Part shown: in pieces, positions 1 to 7,297 of the stretch
Numbering within the stretch: the first letter of the stretch is position 1
How the letters are laid out: each line of letters starts with the position of its first letter
Assembly: GCA_016795485.1 (NCBI GenBank)
Contig: JAEUHM010000019.1
Coordinates: forward strand, 1 to 64,000
From: Verrucomicrobiaceae bacterium
GTDB taxonomy: Bacteria > Verrucomicrobiota > Verrucomicrobiia > Verrucomicrobiales > Verrucomicrobiaceae
DNA: 64,000 nt
Direction: 5' to 3'
Notes under the pieces: generated by a model
The model's database searches: none
Told to the model about the DNA's origin: nothing
The model's input: the letters and a program-made list of their open reading frames with translations, nothing else
Translations under genes and position numbers: made by a program

Positions 1-938
1 GTGCCGCCACCGGTGAGCGTGCCCGCCGTCCAACTGGTGCCACCGCTGGCATTGACCAAGCCTGCTCCGGTTACCGTGCCGGTGATGGTTAGCGGTGAGC
101 TGACATTGAGCACGGCTCCGGTGCCCACCGCAGTGGTGCCAGTGATTTGTGTGGTGCCCGCACCGCTGATGGCGCTGGTGCCCGTGAAGGTCTGTCCGCC
201 GCCGAGGCGCAACACCGCGCCGCTGAGTAGGCTAAACTAGCCAGCGGCGTGGGTGCCTGTGCCATCCAGAGCCAGCGTGCCCGTGCGCACCTCTACCATT
301 CCGCTGTTGTTGAACCGCGCGTTGCCCCAACCCACGTTGCCGGAGAAGAGGGTTGTGGCCGTCCCAACATCCTTGATGAAGGTGCCGGTGTTGTTGAACT
401 GAGCTTCTGCGCCACCAATGCCATTCTGGAAGAAGGTGTTGTTGTTCGTCGCGGTGAAGGTACCCGCATTGTTGAACACCGCTCCGTCGCCCGCATTGAT
501 CGTCCCTGCACTCCACGTTGACCCACCAGCAAGATTGATCGTGCGACCGCCTGTGAATGTCTTCGTGTTCCCGGTGCTCAGCGTCATGCCCCCACTCGCC
601 TGAATGACACCTGCCCCGGTTATCGTCCCGTTCTCCATCGTCAACACGTCCCCCAGCGTCAGCGTCTGAGCTCCCTGCAATGTCCCCCCTACCAAGTTGA
701 ACTTCTGGATAGCGATTGGCACATTCACCGTGAGAACCCCACTATTCTGAATGGCGTCATAAGTCGGACTCGGACTGCCATTGATCGGAAACGTGCCCGG
801 TGCTCCAGGAGTGGTCCAACTGGTTCCTAGATTCCAATCACGGGTGCCGCCGACATACGTGGAGGTGAAGTCCGCAGCTGGTGCCGCAGAGAAGAGCGCT
901 AGAAAGCTCGCGCTGAGCATAGGGAGGTACGTTTTCAT
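1..938 (-). pseudogene. Secreted beta-strand-repeat (autotransporter/FHA-like) protein, interrupted by in-frame TAG
   Basis: The start at 938 opens with a signal peptide (MKTYLPMLSASFLALFSAA). It is followed by low-complexity G/T/N/A-rich sequence with repeated patterns such as GTLxGAxTLTLG and GAxFNNAGTFTA, typical of the extended beta-helix passengers of autotransporter-type adhesins. The frame stops at a TAG at 237-239, after 233 residues. Directly after it, in the same frame and without another stop down to position 1, comes sequence of the same style (FSLLSGAVLRLGGGQTFTGT, then repeated TITGTVTGAG-type units). The gene therefore continues past the stop and off the window edge. I read this as a recent nonsense mutation or a sequencing error in one long gene. 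The alternative, a genuine short protein followed by unrelated sequence, fits poorly because the repeat pattern is unbroken. It is the last visible gene of the minus-strand run starting near 5361. Confidence 0.7.
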
Positions 939-1064
939 GATTTCGGGCTTGGAGCGGGTGGGAAGGGTGAGTAGCTCAGGGGAGGAGATCCCGGTTGGGG
1001 CGCGGGATTTGCAAAATGGCCTAAAAAACGAGGGCGATGTTCGGGCAGCGAGAGGGAACCTGCC

Positions 1065-1541
1065 TCAGAAGTTGGGGATGGCAACTTCTGTGGTGATGGT
1101 GGGACCAGTCCTGCCATCTGGCATGAGCTGGATGTAGGTCGCTCGGACACGCCGGTAGCTGAAGGACCAAGTCTCCGTGGGAGGCGAGCTTCCTGCCACA
1201 ACACTACTCACAGATAACCCTTCCACCCCCACATCGAAGAAGGTCAGTCGCTGAATCGGAAACTCTACATTTCCATCAAAAACCAGCAACTCCATGGATG
1301 GAATCCTTGTCCCATTGGTCATCAGTTTTCCCAGTTGACCGCTTGCGATGCTGGATCTGAAAGACACTGACAGCAGGTAGCCTACGCACTTGGTGGCCAA
1401 GGTGCCAGTTGCGGCATCCAGGACGCGCCCGATACCCCAATCGTGGCTTTCGACCTCGGTGACTTTGACCAAGTCTTTGATTGCCGTGGTGGAGAAGGCA
1501 CCAGTGAAGCTAGTTGATTTGAGATAGCATGAAGCGGGCAT
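1065..1541 (-). CDS. Hcp-like (type VI secretion tube family) protein A
   Basis: 158 residues with no signal peptide. The beginning (MPASCYLKSTSFTGAF) and the strand-rich body match the layout of the Hcp/DUF796 family: a small beta-barrel that forms hexameric rings, with a final strand like ETWSFSYRRVRATY, comparable to the ETVSFSYxKIEWTY strand of Hcp proteins. The protein is more divergent than its neighbour at 1593-2042, which carries clearer Hcp sequence, so part of the call rests on the tandem arrangement. The gap to the upstream gene is about 50 bases, consistent with one transcript. No other type VI secretion gene (TssB/C, TssK, ClpV, VgrG) is visible in the window. The Hcp fold may therefore be used here for something other than a complete T6SS, or the rest of the machine lies elsewhere. 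Confidence 0.6.
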   Translation of the reverse strand: MPASCYLKSTSFTGAFSTTAIKDLVKVTEVESHDWGIGRVLDAATGTLATKCVGYLLSVSFRSSIASGQLGKLMTNGTRIPSMELLVFDGNVEFPIQRLTFFDVGVEGLSVSSVVAGSSPPTETWSFSYRRVRATYIQLMPDGRTGPTITTEVAIPNF

Positions 1542-1592
1542 GACAATGTAAGATAATTAGGGTTGAGAGGAAGGGTTCAGTGGAGGTGCTGG

Positions 1593-2042
1593 TCAGGCGG
1601 AGAAAGTGTAGCGATTGCTGCCGTCTGCCTTGGGTCCCATGTCCACTTGAATGGTAGAATAGCTCAGACTCAGTTGATCCAACGGCCTAGGCCCTCCCAC
1701 ATTGAAACTTTGGGTGATGCGCTCCACACGGACGCCCCCCAAGACCAGCCGCCAAAGGGTTTCTACCGATCCCCCTGCAATAGCCTTCAAGCCCAGAATC
1801 TCGCAGGTGGGGAGGGTGGCGTTGGTCCCCGCCGCTTGGATTAGCAATGGCGTAGAGCGATCCAAACTTTTGTTGATCTGGATCAAGCGCGGCAGCAGCG
1901 GGCTGACTAGCCCGCCCGTCTCTGGACTCACTTGTGTTTCAAACGACCATTCGCAAGACACCAATACGATTTTTCCGGCGTGAGTGGCGTCTGTGGATTC
2001 ACCCGGTATGCCGGGTATGGACATGAAGATGTTAGAGGCCAT
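1593..2042 (-). CDS. Hcp-like (type VI secretion tube family) protein B
   Basis: 149 residues. The N-terminus (ASNIFMSIPGIPGESTDATH) has the classic Hcp opening, FMxIxGIxGESxDxxH, followed by a stretch like IQINKSLDRSTPLLIQAA that matches the family's KxxDxxSPxLxQAxxxG segment. The C-terminal strands LDQLSLSYSTIQVDMGP fit the ExVSFxYxxI end of the family. Known Hcp proteins form the inner tube of contractile injection systems and are also effector carriers or chaperones. The stop lies about 50 bases before the start of a second, more divergent Hcp-like gene, and the start is 12 bases after the Kelch gene stop, so the three look co-transcribed. The family call is firm; the biological role in this operon is open. 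Confidence 0.8.
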   Translation of the reverse strand: MASNIFMSIPGIPGESTDATHAGKIVLVSCEWSFETQVSPETGGLVSPLLPRLIQINKSLDRSTPLLIQAAGTNATLPTCEILGLKAIAGGSVETLWRLVLGGVRVERITQSFNVGGPRPLDQLSLSYSTIQVDMGPKADGSNRYTFSA

Positions 2043-2054
2043 GGAGTGTTCTGG

Positions 2055-2624
2055 TTAGAGTTGGTAGATTTCAGGTTGGGAAAGCATGCCCAGGTGGTAG
2101 CCGCCGGTGAGGACGACTCGGCCATCTGGAAGGGTTTGCGCATTGTGCCGGTAGCGCGGTTGACGCAGGGGAGCGGCTGGCTGCCAGGTATCCTTGATGG
2201 GGTCATACAGGGAGGCCATGGCGAGCGCGCCGTGGTTGTACCCGCCCAGCACCAGGACGTTGTTGCCGCTGATGGGTGTAGCGGTGTGAGCACCCCGTGC
2301 ACGGGACAGCGGTGCCGCGTCATACCAGGTGTCGTCATTCACGTCATAAATCTGGCAACTAGCCAGCGCACCCCCTACACCCGTGCCGCCTACGACAAGG
2401 ATGCGCCCACCGGGCAGCAGGCAAGTGGCATGATCCACCCGCGCAAACGGCTCCACGGCGGTCAGACCCTTCTTGTCATGATGTTTGCCCTTGTCATGGC
2501 CTTTACCAGCCGCGTGCAAGGGTGAGAGTGAGGCAGCCAGGCCAGTGCCAGCCGCCAGTGCCAGCGCCTGCATGAAGTGGCGGCGTTCTACAGACGACGC
2601 CATGTTTTCTAATGTATCTTTCAT
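2055..2624 (-). CDS. Tat-exported Kelch-repeat protein
   Basis: 189 residues. The N-terminus carries a twin-arginine signal (ERRHFMQALALAAGTGLAAS, Arg at 14-15), followed by a His/Lys-rich linker (GKGHDKGKHHDKK, about residues 40-52). The remainder shows about three Kelch units, each with the strand-plus-glycine-pair signature: GGRILVVGGTGVGG, NNVLVLGGYNHG and GRVVLTGGYHLG, spaced by YDVNDDTWYDAAPL-type segments. Three blades are too few for a closed propeller, so the protein may oligomerise or be a shortened relative. The internal ATG at residue 8 is an alternative start that keeps the Tat motif intact. It sits 24 bases after the secreted protein gene at 2649-4067 and 12 bases before the Hcp-like gene. 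The His-rich linker could bind metal; that is inference. Confidence 0.75.
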   Translation of the reverse strand: MKDTLENMASSVERRHFMQALALAAGTGLAASLSPLHAAGKGHDKGKHHDKKGLTAVEPFARVDHATCLLPGGRILVVGGTGVGGALASCQIYDVNDDTWYDAAPLSRARGAHTATPISGNNVLVLGGYNHGALAMASLYDPIKDTWQPAAPLRQPRYRHNAQTLPDGRVVLTGGYHLGMLSQPEIYQL

Positions 2625-2648
2625 TGGATCAGGTGGGTGTGCGGAGAT

Positions 2649-4067
2649 TTATTTCTTGGGGAGGACCACGATGGTGCCCGCAGGAGACAGGCAGTCGGAG
2701 AACTCAGACGCCTCCTCGGCATTCTCTTGGGCGGCGACATCAATGGCGAGCACGCGCCCTGCTGTGCCGGGCTTCAGGCTAAGCTGGAGGTTGAGCGTTA
2801 CGATTGGGCTAGTGGGACCAGCGGCCACCACACTACTGCCAGCCAGGTGCAGAGTAGCCTTGTTCGTTTGCAACTGCGTCCTGGTGCCTGCGGCAAAACC
2901 CTTGCCAAAACGGCCATTCCCTTCATTGAGCACGCTGAACGTCCGTGTGAGCACGTCAAACTTCAGCCACATCACGATGTCAGAGCCATCACGGATGCGC
3001 AGTTGTATCCACCGCAGGTCATTCCAGTTCTGCGGATCAGGGACGATCCACTTGTAGGCATAGTTAAGCGTCTCGTGGACACGCGCCTCGCGTTCCTCCG
3101 GGGTGATTTCAAAGCCGCCCGCGCAACTCGCCGTAAAGGTGCTATTGAAGTTGGGAACCTGATCATCAAAGGCACCGTCGTCGGTGTCGTCTATGTTGAA
3201 GTTTAGGATGTCAAAGCTCTGGGGGTTGGTGACCTGGATGAACCAACTTCCTGGCAGCAAGGCATCCGCAGCGGAGACCGCATAGGTGAAGTCCAGCTTC
3301 GGCGTCTTGTCCGCAGGTGCATGTTGGGACCACCCCGTCTGTGTTTTCGCCGTCGTGCCGTTGGGACGCAGCAATTTCACGGTTACCGGAGCAAAGGTGC
3401 CCAGCCATGCGTCTGCGTGCCATTTGGCCTTGATGCGGAAAGAGCCTGTTCCATCTATCTGACTGGTGCTGATAGCCCGGGCAGTAGCCGTAGTGTCAGC
3501 ATCAATATCAAACCCGTCGCCTGCAATGCTCAATATCCGCTGAGGCGGAGGGATGTAGTCCACATAGATCGTCCCGGCTACCCTGATGGTGGGATTAGAC
3601 AATTGGGAGCGCACACGCACACGCCAGGTACTCGGGCAGCCGAACTCACTCGTGTTATTAATGCCAAAGTTATTCATACTGAAGCTGCCAGATGCTGGTA
3701 TGCCGGTGATTTGAGCACCCGCTGACGCAACGTAGGGGCCGTCTGGCCCGGTGGAGTCCACGCTCTCTGCGCTAGGTTTGTGCAGGTCCACATTCACCCG
3801 CTCGGCACCGCCGGCAGAGAAGGTTCCATAAACACGGACGATCGTCGCCCAGGCAGGCAGCGAGAACGTCCGCATGTTGCTTCTTGTGTTCGGCGTCCCC
3901 GGCCCGAACTCGAACGTCTTCGGTGTGGCAGTAAACACCGTCTGCGCGGTTGTCTGCGCCACTGGCATGAGTGCCAGCAGGCAGAGCCAGACAAGTGTGG
4001 AGGTGATGTGGTGCTTGATGCGCGCGGATGCCCCGCGTGCTTGATGGTGGAGTGGTATCGTTTTCAT
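2649..4067 (-). CDS. Secreted protein of unknown family
   Basis: 472 residues with a long basic N-region and a hydrophobic core (TSTLVWLCLLALMPVAQ), giving a signal peptide that ends around residue 40. I do not recognise a family. The mature part is rich in beta-prone segments (RIKAKWHADAWLGTFAPVTV, SGSWFIQVTNPQS-type strands) and looks like two or three Ig-like or jelly-roll domains. A later segment, LRWIQLRIRDGSDIVMWLKF, recalls beta-sandwich binding domains. It contains few cysteines. The gene sits in the middle of the minus-strand run, between the FN3-like gene upstream and the Kelch gene downstream, so it probably belongs to the same exported or surface-associated set as the Hcp-like proteins. 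Function is unknown. Confidence 0.7.
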   Translation of the reverse strand: MKTIPLHHQARGASARIKHHITSTLVWLCLLALMPVAQTTAQTVFTATPKTFEFGPGTPNTRSNMRTFSLPAWATIVRVYGTFSAGGAERVNVDLHKPSAESVDSTGPDGPYVASAGAQITGIPASGSFSMNNFGINNTSEFGCPSTWRVRVRSQLSNPTIRVAGTIYVDYIPPPQRILSIAGDGFDIDADTTATARAISTSQIDGTGSFRIKAKWHADAWLGTFAPVTVKLLRPNGTTAKTQTGWSQHAPADKTPKLDFTYAVSAADALLPGSWFIQVTNPQSFDILNFNIDDTDDGAFDDQVPNFNSTFTASCAGGFEITPEEREARVHETLNYAYKWIVPDPQNWNDLRWIQLRIRDGSDIVMWLKFDVLTRTFSVLNEGNGRFGKGFAAGTRTQLQTNKATLHLAGSSVVAAGPTSPIVTLNLQLSLKPGTAGRVLAIDVAAQENAEEASEFSDCLSPAGTIVVLPKK

Positions 4068-4172
4068 GATCGGTGCATGGGTTCAGATGTGGGTTGCGAG
4101 GGATTCAAAGAGGCAGGTCACGGCTTGGAGGCAGTATTTGCAAAAAAGGTGAAAAAAGGGTGGAGTGAGGTG

Positions 4173-5033
4173 TTAGGCGACCACGGTGATGCTGACTTCA
4201 TCACTCCACTGGCCCACGCGCTGGTCTCCCACGCGGAAGATGGCTTTGTACTTCCACAGCGCGGCAGTCGCGGGGAACGGAGTCGTATCCGTGTAGCCGG
4301 GCGTGGTGTCTGTGGCCAAAAACTGGTAGCCCTGACCGCGATCCACACAGATCTCGATCATGTCCAGATACGCGCTCTGGCCCTGCCAGCTCCAGCGCAC
4401 CAGCACCTGGCCACCGCTGATTTCCAGAGTGAATATGGGCTTGAAGGTGGAGAAGTCTGGCCCGGTGTGGGCAGCGCCCTCTATGCCTAACAACTCACCG
4501 ATGGCTGTCGTGTAGGCTGGGTTAGCCTTGATGATTTTTACCAACTCACGGAAGCGCTTCTCAATGCCCACAGGCACGGGAGTGACGGCGGTGGGCAGAG
4601 TGGGCTCTTCAGGCGGGGTGCTGCTGCCAGTGCCCTCCCGCACGCTGTTTTTCCAGGCGGTCCAAAGCTGCCCGTTCTGGCCAAAGAGGTCCTGCAGGGC
4701 GAGAACGTAAGCAAAATAGGCCGCATCGTTGGCCTGAATGGTGACTTGGCCTGTCGGTCCTGTAGTCAGGCCAAAGGTGGTGACGTAGTCCCCAATGGCG
4801 TTCTTAAACAGGGTGAGTTGCGCGGAGAACTCCTCGTCGCGTCTTTTGAGATAGTCTGTCTTTGGCATGGCTTTGGCTTTGCGTTTGGGTTGGGCAGGAG
4901 GGGGCTGCGAAAGGGAGGTGGGGCTATAGACCCAGCCGGGGTCGAACCACTCCAGGAGGTAGGAGGGATCCCCCCAGCGGAGATTGACGTCGTTCCAGCG
5001 TAGGCCGGTCATGTCCCAGGTGACGGGTTTCAT
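4173..5033 (-). CDS. Protein with C-terminal fibronectin type III-like domain
   Basis: 286 residues with no signal peptide. The opening MKPVTWDMTGLRWNDVNLRW is Trp-rich, followed by a Pro/Lys linker. The middle (about 60-185) is predicted helical, with the segment FRELVKIIKANPAYTTAIGE. The last 85 residues have the strands of a fibronectin III-type beta-sandwich (SGGQVLVRWSWQGQSAYLDM, WKYKAIFRVGDQRVGQWSD, ending VSITVVA). An in-frame TAG at 5055-5057 bars an upstream extension, so the start at 5033 is well supported even though no strong ribosome-binding site is visible. The 21-bp repeat array lies just upstream. Possibly a structural or binding component of the same operon; its exact role is unknown. 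Confidence 0.7.
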   Translation of the reverse strand: MKPVTWDMTGLRWNDVNLRWGDPSYLLEWFDPGWVYSPTSLSQPPPAQPKRKAKAMPKTDYLKRRDEEFSAQLTLFKNAIGDYVTTFGLTTGPTGQVTIQANDAAYFAYVLALQDLFGQNGQLWTAWKNSVREGTGSSTPPEEPTLPTAVTPVPVGIEKRFRELVKIIKANPAYTTAIGELLGIEGAAHTGPDFSTFKPIFTLEISGGQVLVRWSWQGQSAYLDMIEICVDRGQGYQFLATDTTPGYTDTTPFPATAALWKYKAIFRVGDQRVGQWSDEVSITVVA

Positions 5034-5361
5034 AAAAAAGGGCTTGGGAGGCGTCTACGGATGATCCGAAGGGGCCGACGGATGATCCGAAGGGACCGAC
5101 GGATGATCCGAAGGGACCGACGGATGACTCGAAGGAACCGACGGATGACTCGAAGGGGCCGACGGATGACTCGAAGGGGCCGACGGATGATCCGAAGGGA
5201 CCGACGGATGACTCGAAGGAACCGACGGATGACCCGAACGTGCCGACGGATGATCCGAACGTGCCGACGGATGATCCGAACGTGCGCCCCAAGGCCTTGC
5301 TCATAATAACCGCACCTGTCGGCAGTTGGTGCCGTGGGGCTGATGGAAGGCTGGTCTTCAT
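4924..5361 (-). CDS. Possible heptad-repeat protein (doubtful ORF)
   Basis: 145 residues if real. The centre is about eleven copies of a seven-residue unit of the form SSVG(P/S/T)F(G/E), encoded by the 21-bp tandem array. The array is a multiple of three throughout, and some of the variation between copies is synonymous in this frame (GGT/GGC and GGA/GGG for Gly), which weakly favours translation. Against it: the last 43 residues have no repeat and overlap out of frame with the start of the FN3-like gene, no ribosome-binding site is evident at 5361 or at the inner ATG (MSKALGRTF, near 5304), and I know no firm family. It may be a short low-complexity surface protein, or the array may be untranslated leader of the operon. 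Confidence 0.35.
   Translation of the reverse strand: MKTSLPSAPRHQLPTGAVIMSKALGRTFGSSVGTFGSSVGTFGSSVGSFESSVGPFGSSVGPFESSVGPFESSVGSFESSVGPFGSSVGPFGSSVGPFGSSVDASQALFYETRHLGHDRPTLERRQSPLGGSLLPPGVVRPRLGL
5059..5289. repeat. 21-bp tandem repeat array, eleven units
   Basis: The unit GGATGATCCGAAGGGACCGAC recurs head to tail from 5059 to 5268 in ten complete copies, with an eleventh diverging at its end (to 5289). Variants are limited to a few positions: TCC/CTC/CCC after GGATGA, and GGGACC, GGGGCC, GGAACC or ACGTGCC. The three units nearest 5289 share the ACGTGCC variant, suggesting copy-by-copy expansion. There are no spacers, so this is not CRISPR. In the minus direction each unit can encode a seven-residue repeat. 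Confidence 0.95.
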
Positions 5362-5400
5362 GAATCAGGCGCGAGTTTTTCCGGGCGTGAAGCTCGAATG

Positions 5401-5820
5401 CTAGGGGTTGTCCGCTTTTTCCGGTATTACCCGTTCGGGTAGGGCGCGGGTTTGGTGGTCGTGCTTGATGTGCGCGCGGTAGGCGGTAGCTGCGGCGGCG
5501 GTGCGGGTGTGGACGCCCAAGCGCTGAAATATCTCCTTCAGGTGCATCTTCACCGTGTTGATGGAGCAGCCCAGGATGGTGGCTATCTCGTCATTGGTCT
5601 TGCCTTCCGCGATCCAGTGCACCACCTCCGCCTGCCGGTGAGTGAGGTGAAGTTGAGTCGTTAAAACACGGATCGCTTCTTGGTCGTCGGGAGCCTGCCC
5701 ATCAGCGCTAGTAGCCATCCACGCCGATAGTCGGGAGCCTGAAACCGCACCATTACCCGAATGGGTAGGATCACGGAAAAAAATCGGCTTCCTGTTTTGT
5801 GGCGCTGACATGGTTCTCAT
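5401..5820 (-). CDS. LuxR-type HTH transcriptional regulator (small)
   Basis: The C-terminal 85 residues form a GerE/LuxR DNA-binding domain: LTHRQAEVVHWIAEGKTNDE, then IATILGCSINTVKMHLKEIF and QRLGVHTR, including the NTVKMHLKEIFQRLGV recognition-helix pattern. No receiver or ligand-binding domain precedes it, so this is a stand-alone HTH protein. The start is uncertain. The frame is open to 5934, but its first part looks non-coding. I chose the ATG at 5820; a GAAGAG lies just upstream and would suit the ATG at 5811 at least as well, and the ATG at 5718 would leave only the HTH. The gene is divergent from the larger LuxR-type gene at 6044 and lies just upstream of the minus-strand secretion-type operon, so it is a candidate regulator of that operon. 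Two 14-bp palindromes lie within the locus. Confidence 0.7.
   Translation of the reverse strand: MRTMSAPQNRKPIFFRDPTHSGNGAVSGSRLSAWMATSADGQAPDDQEAIRVLTTQLHLTHRQAEVVHWIAEGKTNDEIATILGCSINTVKMHLKEIFQRLGVHTRTAAAATAYRAHIKHDHQTRALPERVIPEKADNP
5428..5441. promoter_or_regulatory. 14-bp palindrome TACCCGTTCGGGTA (candidate operator)
   Basis: A near-perfect inverted repeat (TACCCG-TT-CGGGTA) at the 3' end of the small LuxR-type gene. A sister palindrome with the same outer arms lies at 5754-5767. The size and symmetry match operators bound by dimeric HTH regulators. Function is inferred only from the repetition within one regulator locus. Confidence 0.4.
5754..5767. promoter_or_regulatory. 14-bp palindrome TACCCGAATGGGTA (candidate operator)
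   Basis: TACCC-GAAT-GGGTA shares its outer five bases on each side with the palindrome at 5428-5441. It lies 36 bases upstream of the ATG at 5718 of the small LuxR-type gene. If that ATG is the true start, this is a promoter-proximal site; otherwise it is in the 5' coding region. Confidence 0.4.
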
Positions 5821-6043
5821 CGCGCTCTTCGGAAAAATCTGAGAGCGATTACAGGCAGCGGAAGATTTTTTTACGCTGAGGTCGGAACTACTACGGAGTT
5901 CTGCGATCTGAGTCATGCCGTAGCCGGGTTGCATGGCGGGATGTAAAGCTCAGCGGAGATTTTTTCGCATCGTCTGAATGGACTATTCGTGGTGACTAAA
6001 TGTGCAGGCTTGTCATCACACAGGGTGCTGGCTATGAGGTGGA

Positions 6044-7222
6044 ATGCCCAAGCGATCCCTGCCCCCGAAGGTCCGGCGTGCCACGTCACGGAGTGTCTAT
6101 CCCGTCCATGCGAATGATGCCTCCCTGGTGAGGCCACTGCTGCGTCTGCACGGTGCGCTGAGCATTGAGTCCCTCTGGGAAGCCTGCATTGAGTTGGTGG
6201 ATGCTGCTTTGCCCAACTTCCATCTCATAGCGGCGCTTCCGTTTGAGGGGATGGCTCCCATGGCTATCCGCACGACGTTGCCTGAGCCGGATATAGAGGC
6301 GTTTTGGCTGCGGGTGAACGCCGCAGAGCCACCGATGGCGCGCACGCTGATGGAGCATCCTGGGCTGACGCTTTCCACTCTGGATGATGACTTGAGCGCG
6401 GAGGAGATAGAGGGTTCAAGGTTCTACCGGGAGATCATGCAGCCTGGTGGGTGGCGGCATAGTGCGGGGCTTTTCTTTTGGGATGAGGGGCGATTCCTGG
6501 CTCACCTGGGCATAGTGCGCACTCGGGAGCAGGGGCGCTTCTCCGCTGCGGATAAAGCGCTGCTGGCGGAACTGCATCCGCACTTTGATATAGCCATGAA
6601 GCGCGTGGCAGTGATGGAGCGCCACCGTCTGGTGAGCGGCATCATGCAGGAGGCGCTGGAGCATCCGCTGGATGGTCTGGCACTGCTGGACTCACACGGG
6701 GCGCTGGTGATGCATAACTCCTCCGCAGCTCATGCCTGTGCGCTGTGGAGTGGCGGGCGTGAAGCGGCAGCGCGCAGGATCGCCCCTGGTGCTGCTTTGT
6801 CACTCCCGGTGACTCTACAAGATGCCGCGCAAAGTCTGCGGATGAGTTTCCTCCAGGCACACAGCCGGGAGCGCGTGGTAGGGCGGGAGTTTGTGGAAGA
6901 GGTGGCTCATCCCAGTCAGGCTGGTCTGGTGGCGCTGCTGCGGGTGGTGGTGCCTGCTAATGAGGCGGTGCCGCCGCATATACGCATCGAGTTCTCCCGC
7001 CTGCCCGCCCCTCTGGAGGCAGATGCCGCAGCCCCCGTGTTCCGCCTGAGTGAAGCAGAGCAGCGTGTGGCCGAACTCGTAGCGCGTGGCCTGCGTAATG
7101 AAGAAGTGGCCACGGAACTAGGCATCAGTGTGAACACCGTGCGCGCCCATCTGCGAGAGACGTTTGCGAAACTCGGTGTGACGCATCGTGGACAGCTCAG
7201 AGGGCGGTTGCTGCCGTCTTAA
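6044..7222 (+). CDS. LuxR-family transcriptional regulator with N-terminal sensory region
   Basis: 392 residues. The C-terminal 60 residues are a LuxR/GerE HTH (LSEAEQRVAELVARGLRNEE, then VATELGISVNTVRAHLRETF and AKLGVTHR). The first ~200 residues look like a GAF-like sensor: a helical start, the segment SAGLFFWDEGRFLAHLGIVR, and a helix QGRFSAADKALLAELHPHFD that closes GAF-type domains in this regulator class. Residues about 205-310 resemble a PAS-like insert (LDGLALLDSHGALVMHNSSA). A GAGGTGG sequence 2-8 bases before the ATG is the only plausible ribosome-binding site and is closer than usual. The gene is divergent from the small LuxR-type gene, sharing a region of about 220 bases. The signal it senses cannot be read from sequence. 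Confidence 0.85.
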   Translation: MPKRSLPPKVRRATSRSVYPVHANDASLVRPLLRLHGALSIESLWEACIELVDAALPNFHLIAALPFEGMAPMAIRTTLPEPDIEAFWLRVNAAEPPMARTLMEHPGLTLSTLDDDLSAEEIEGSRFYREIMQPGGWRHSAGLFFWDEGRFLAHLGIVRTREQGRFSAADKALLAELHPHFDIAMKRVAVMERHRLVSGIMQEALEHPLDGLALLDSHGALVMHNSSAAHACALWSGGREAAARRIAPGAALSLPVTLQDAAQSLRMSFLQAHSRERVVGREFVEEVAHPSQAGLVALLRVVVPANEAVPPHIRIEFSRLPAPLEADAAAPVFRLSEAEQRVAELVARGLRNEEVATELGISVNTVRAHLRETFAKLGVTHRGQLRGRLLPS

Positions 7223-7245
7223 AGGGATCAAGTTTTCAGCAGTCG

Positions 7246-7294
7246 AGTATTCAGTAATCAGACTGAATACTGATGACTCGATCACTGATCAGTG
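7246..7294. terminator. Bidirectional hairpin region between convergent genes
   Basis: A perfect 10-bp inverted repeat, AGTATTCAGT at 7246-7255 and ACTGAATACT at 7262-7271 with a 6-base loop, is followed by a perfect 12-bp palindrome CACTGATCAGTG at 7283-7294. They fill the gap between the LuxR-type gene (ends 7222) and the kinase gene on the other strand (ends 7298). No U-tract is obvious, so termination is inferred from position and symmetry. Confidence 0.55.
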
Positions 7295-7297
7295 CTG

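Noticed and set aside
237-239. TAG reassigned to an amino acid in this organism
   Set aside because: TAG ends intact genes elsewhere (for example the glycosyltransferase and the cytochrome gene) with no coding continuation, so a local nonsense change is the simpler reading.
5059-5289. CRISPR array
   Set aside because: Repeats are directly adjacent 21-mers without spacers, and no cas gene is nearby.
5061-5306. Plus-strand frame reading MIRR(D/G/N)RR repeats
   Set aside because: It is the shadow of the 21-bp array; changes between copies alter several residues and there is no start context or non-repeat flank resembling a protein.
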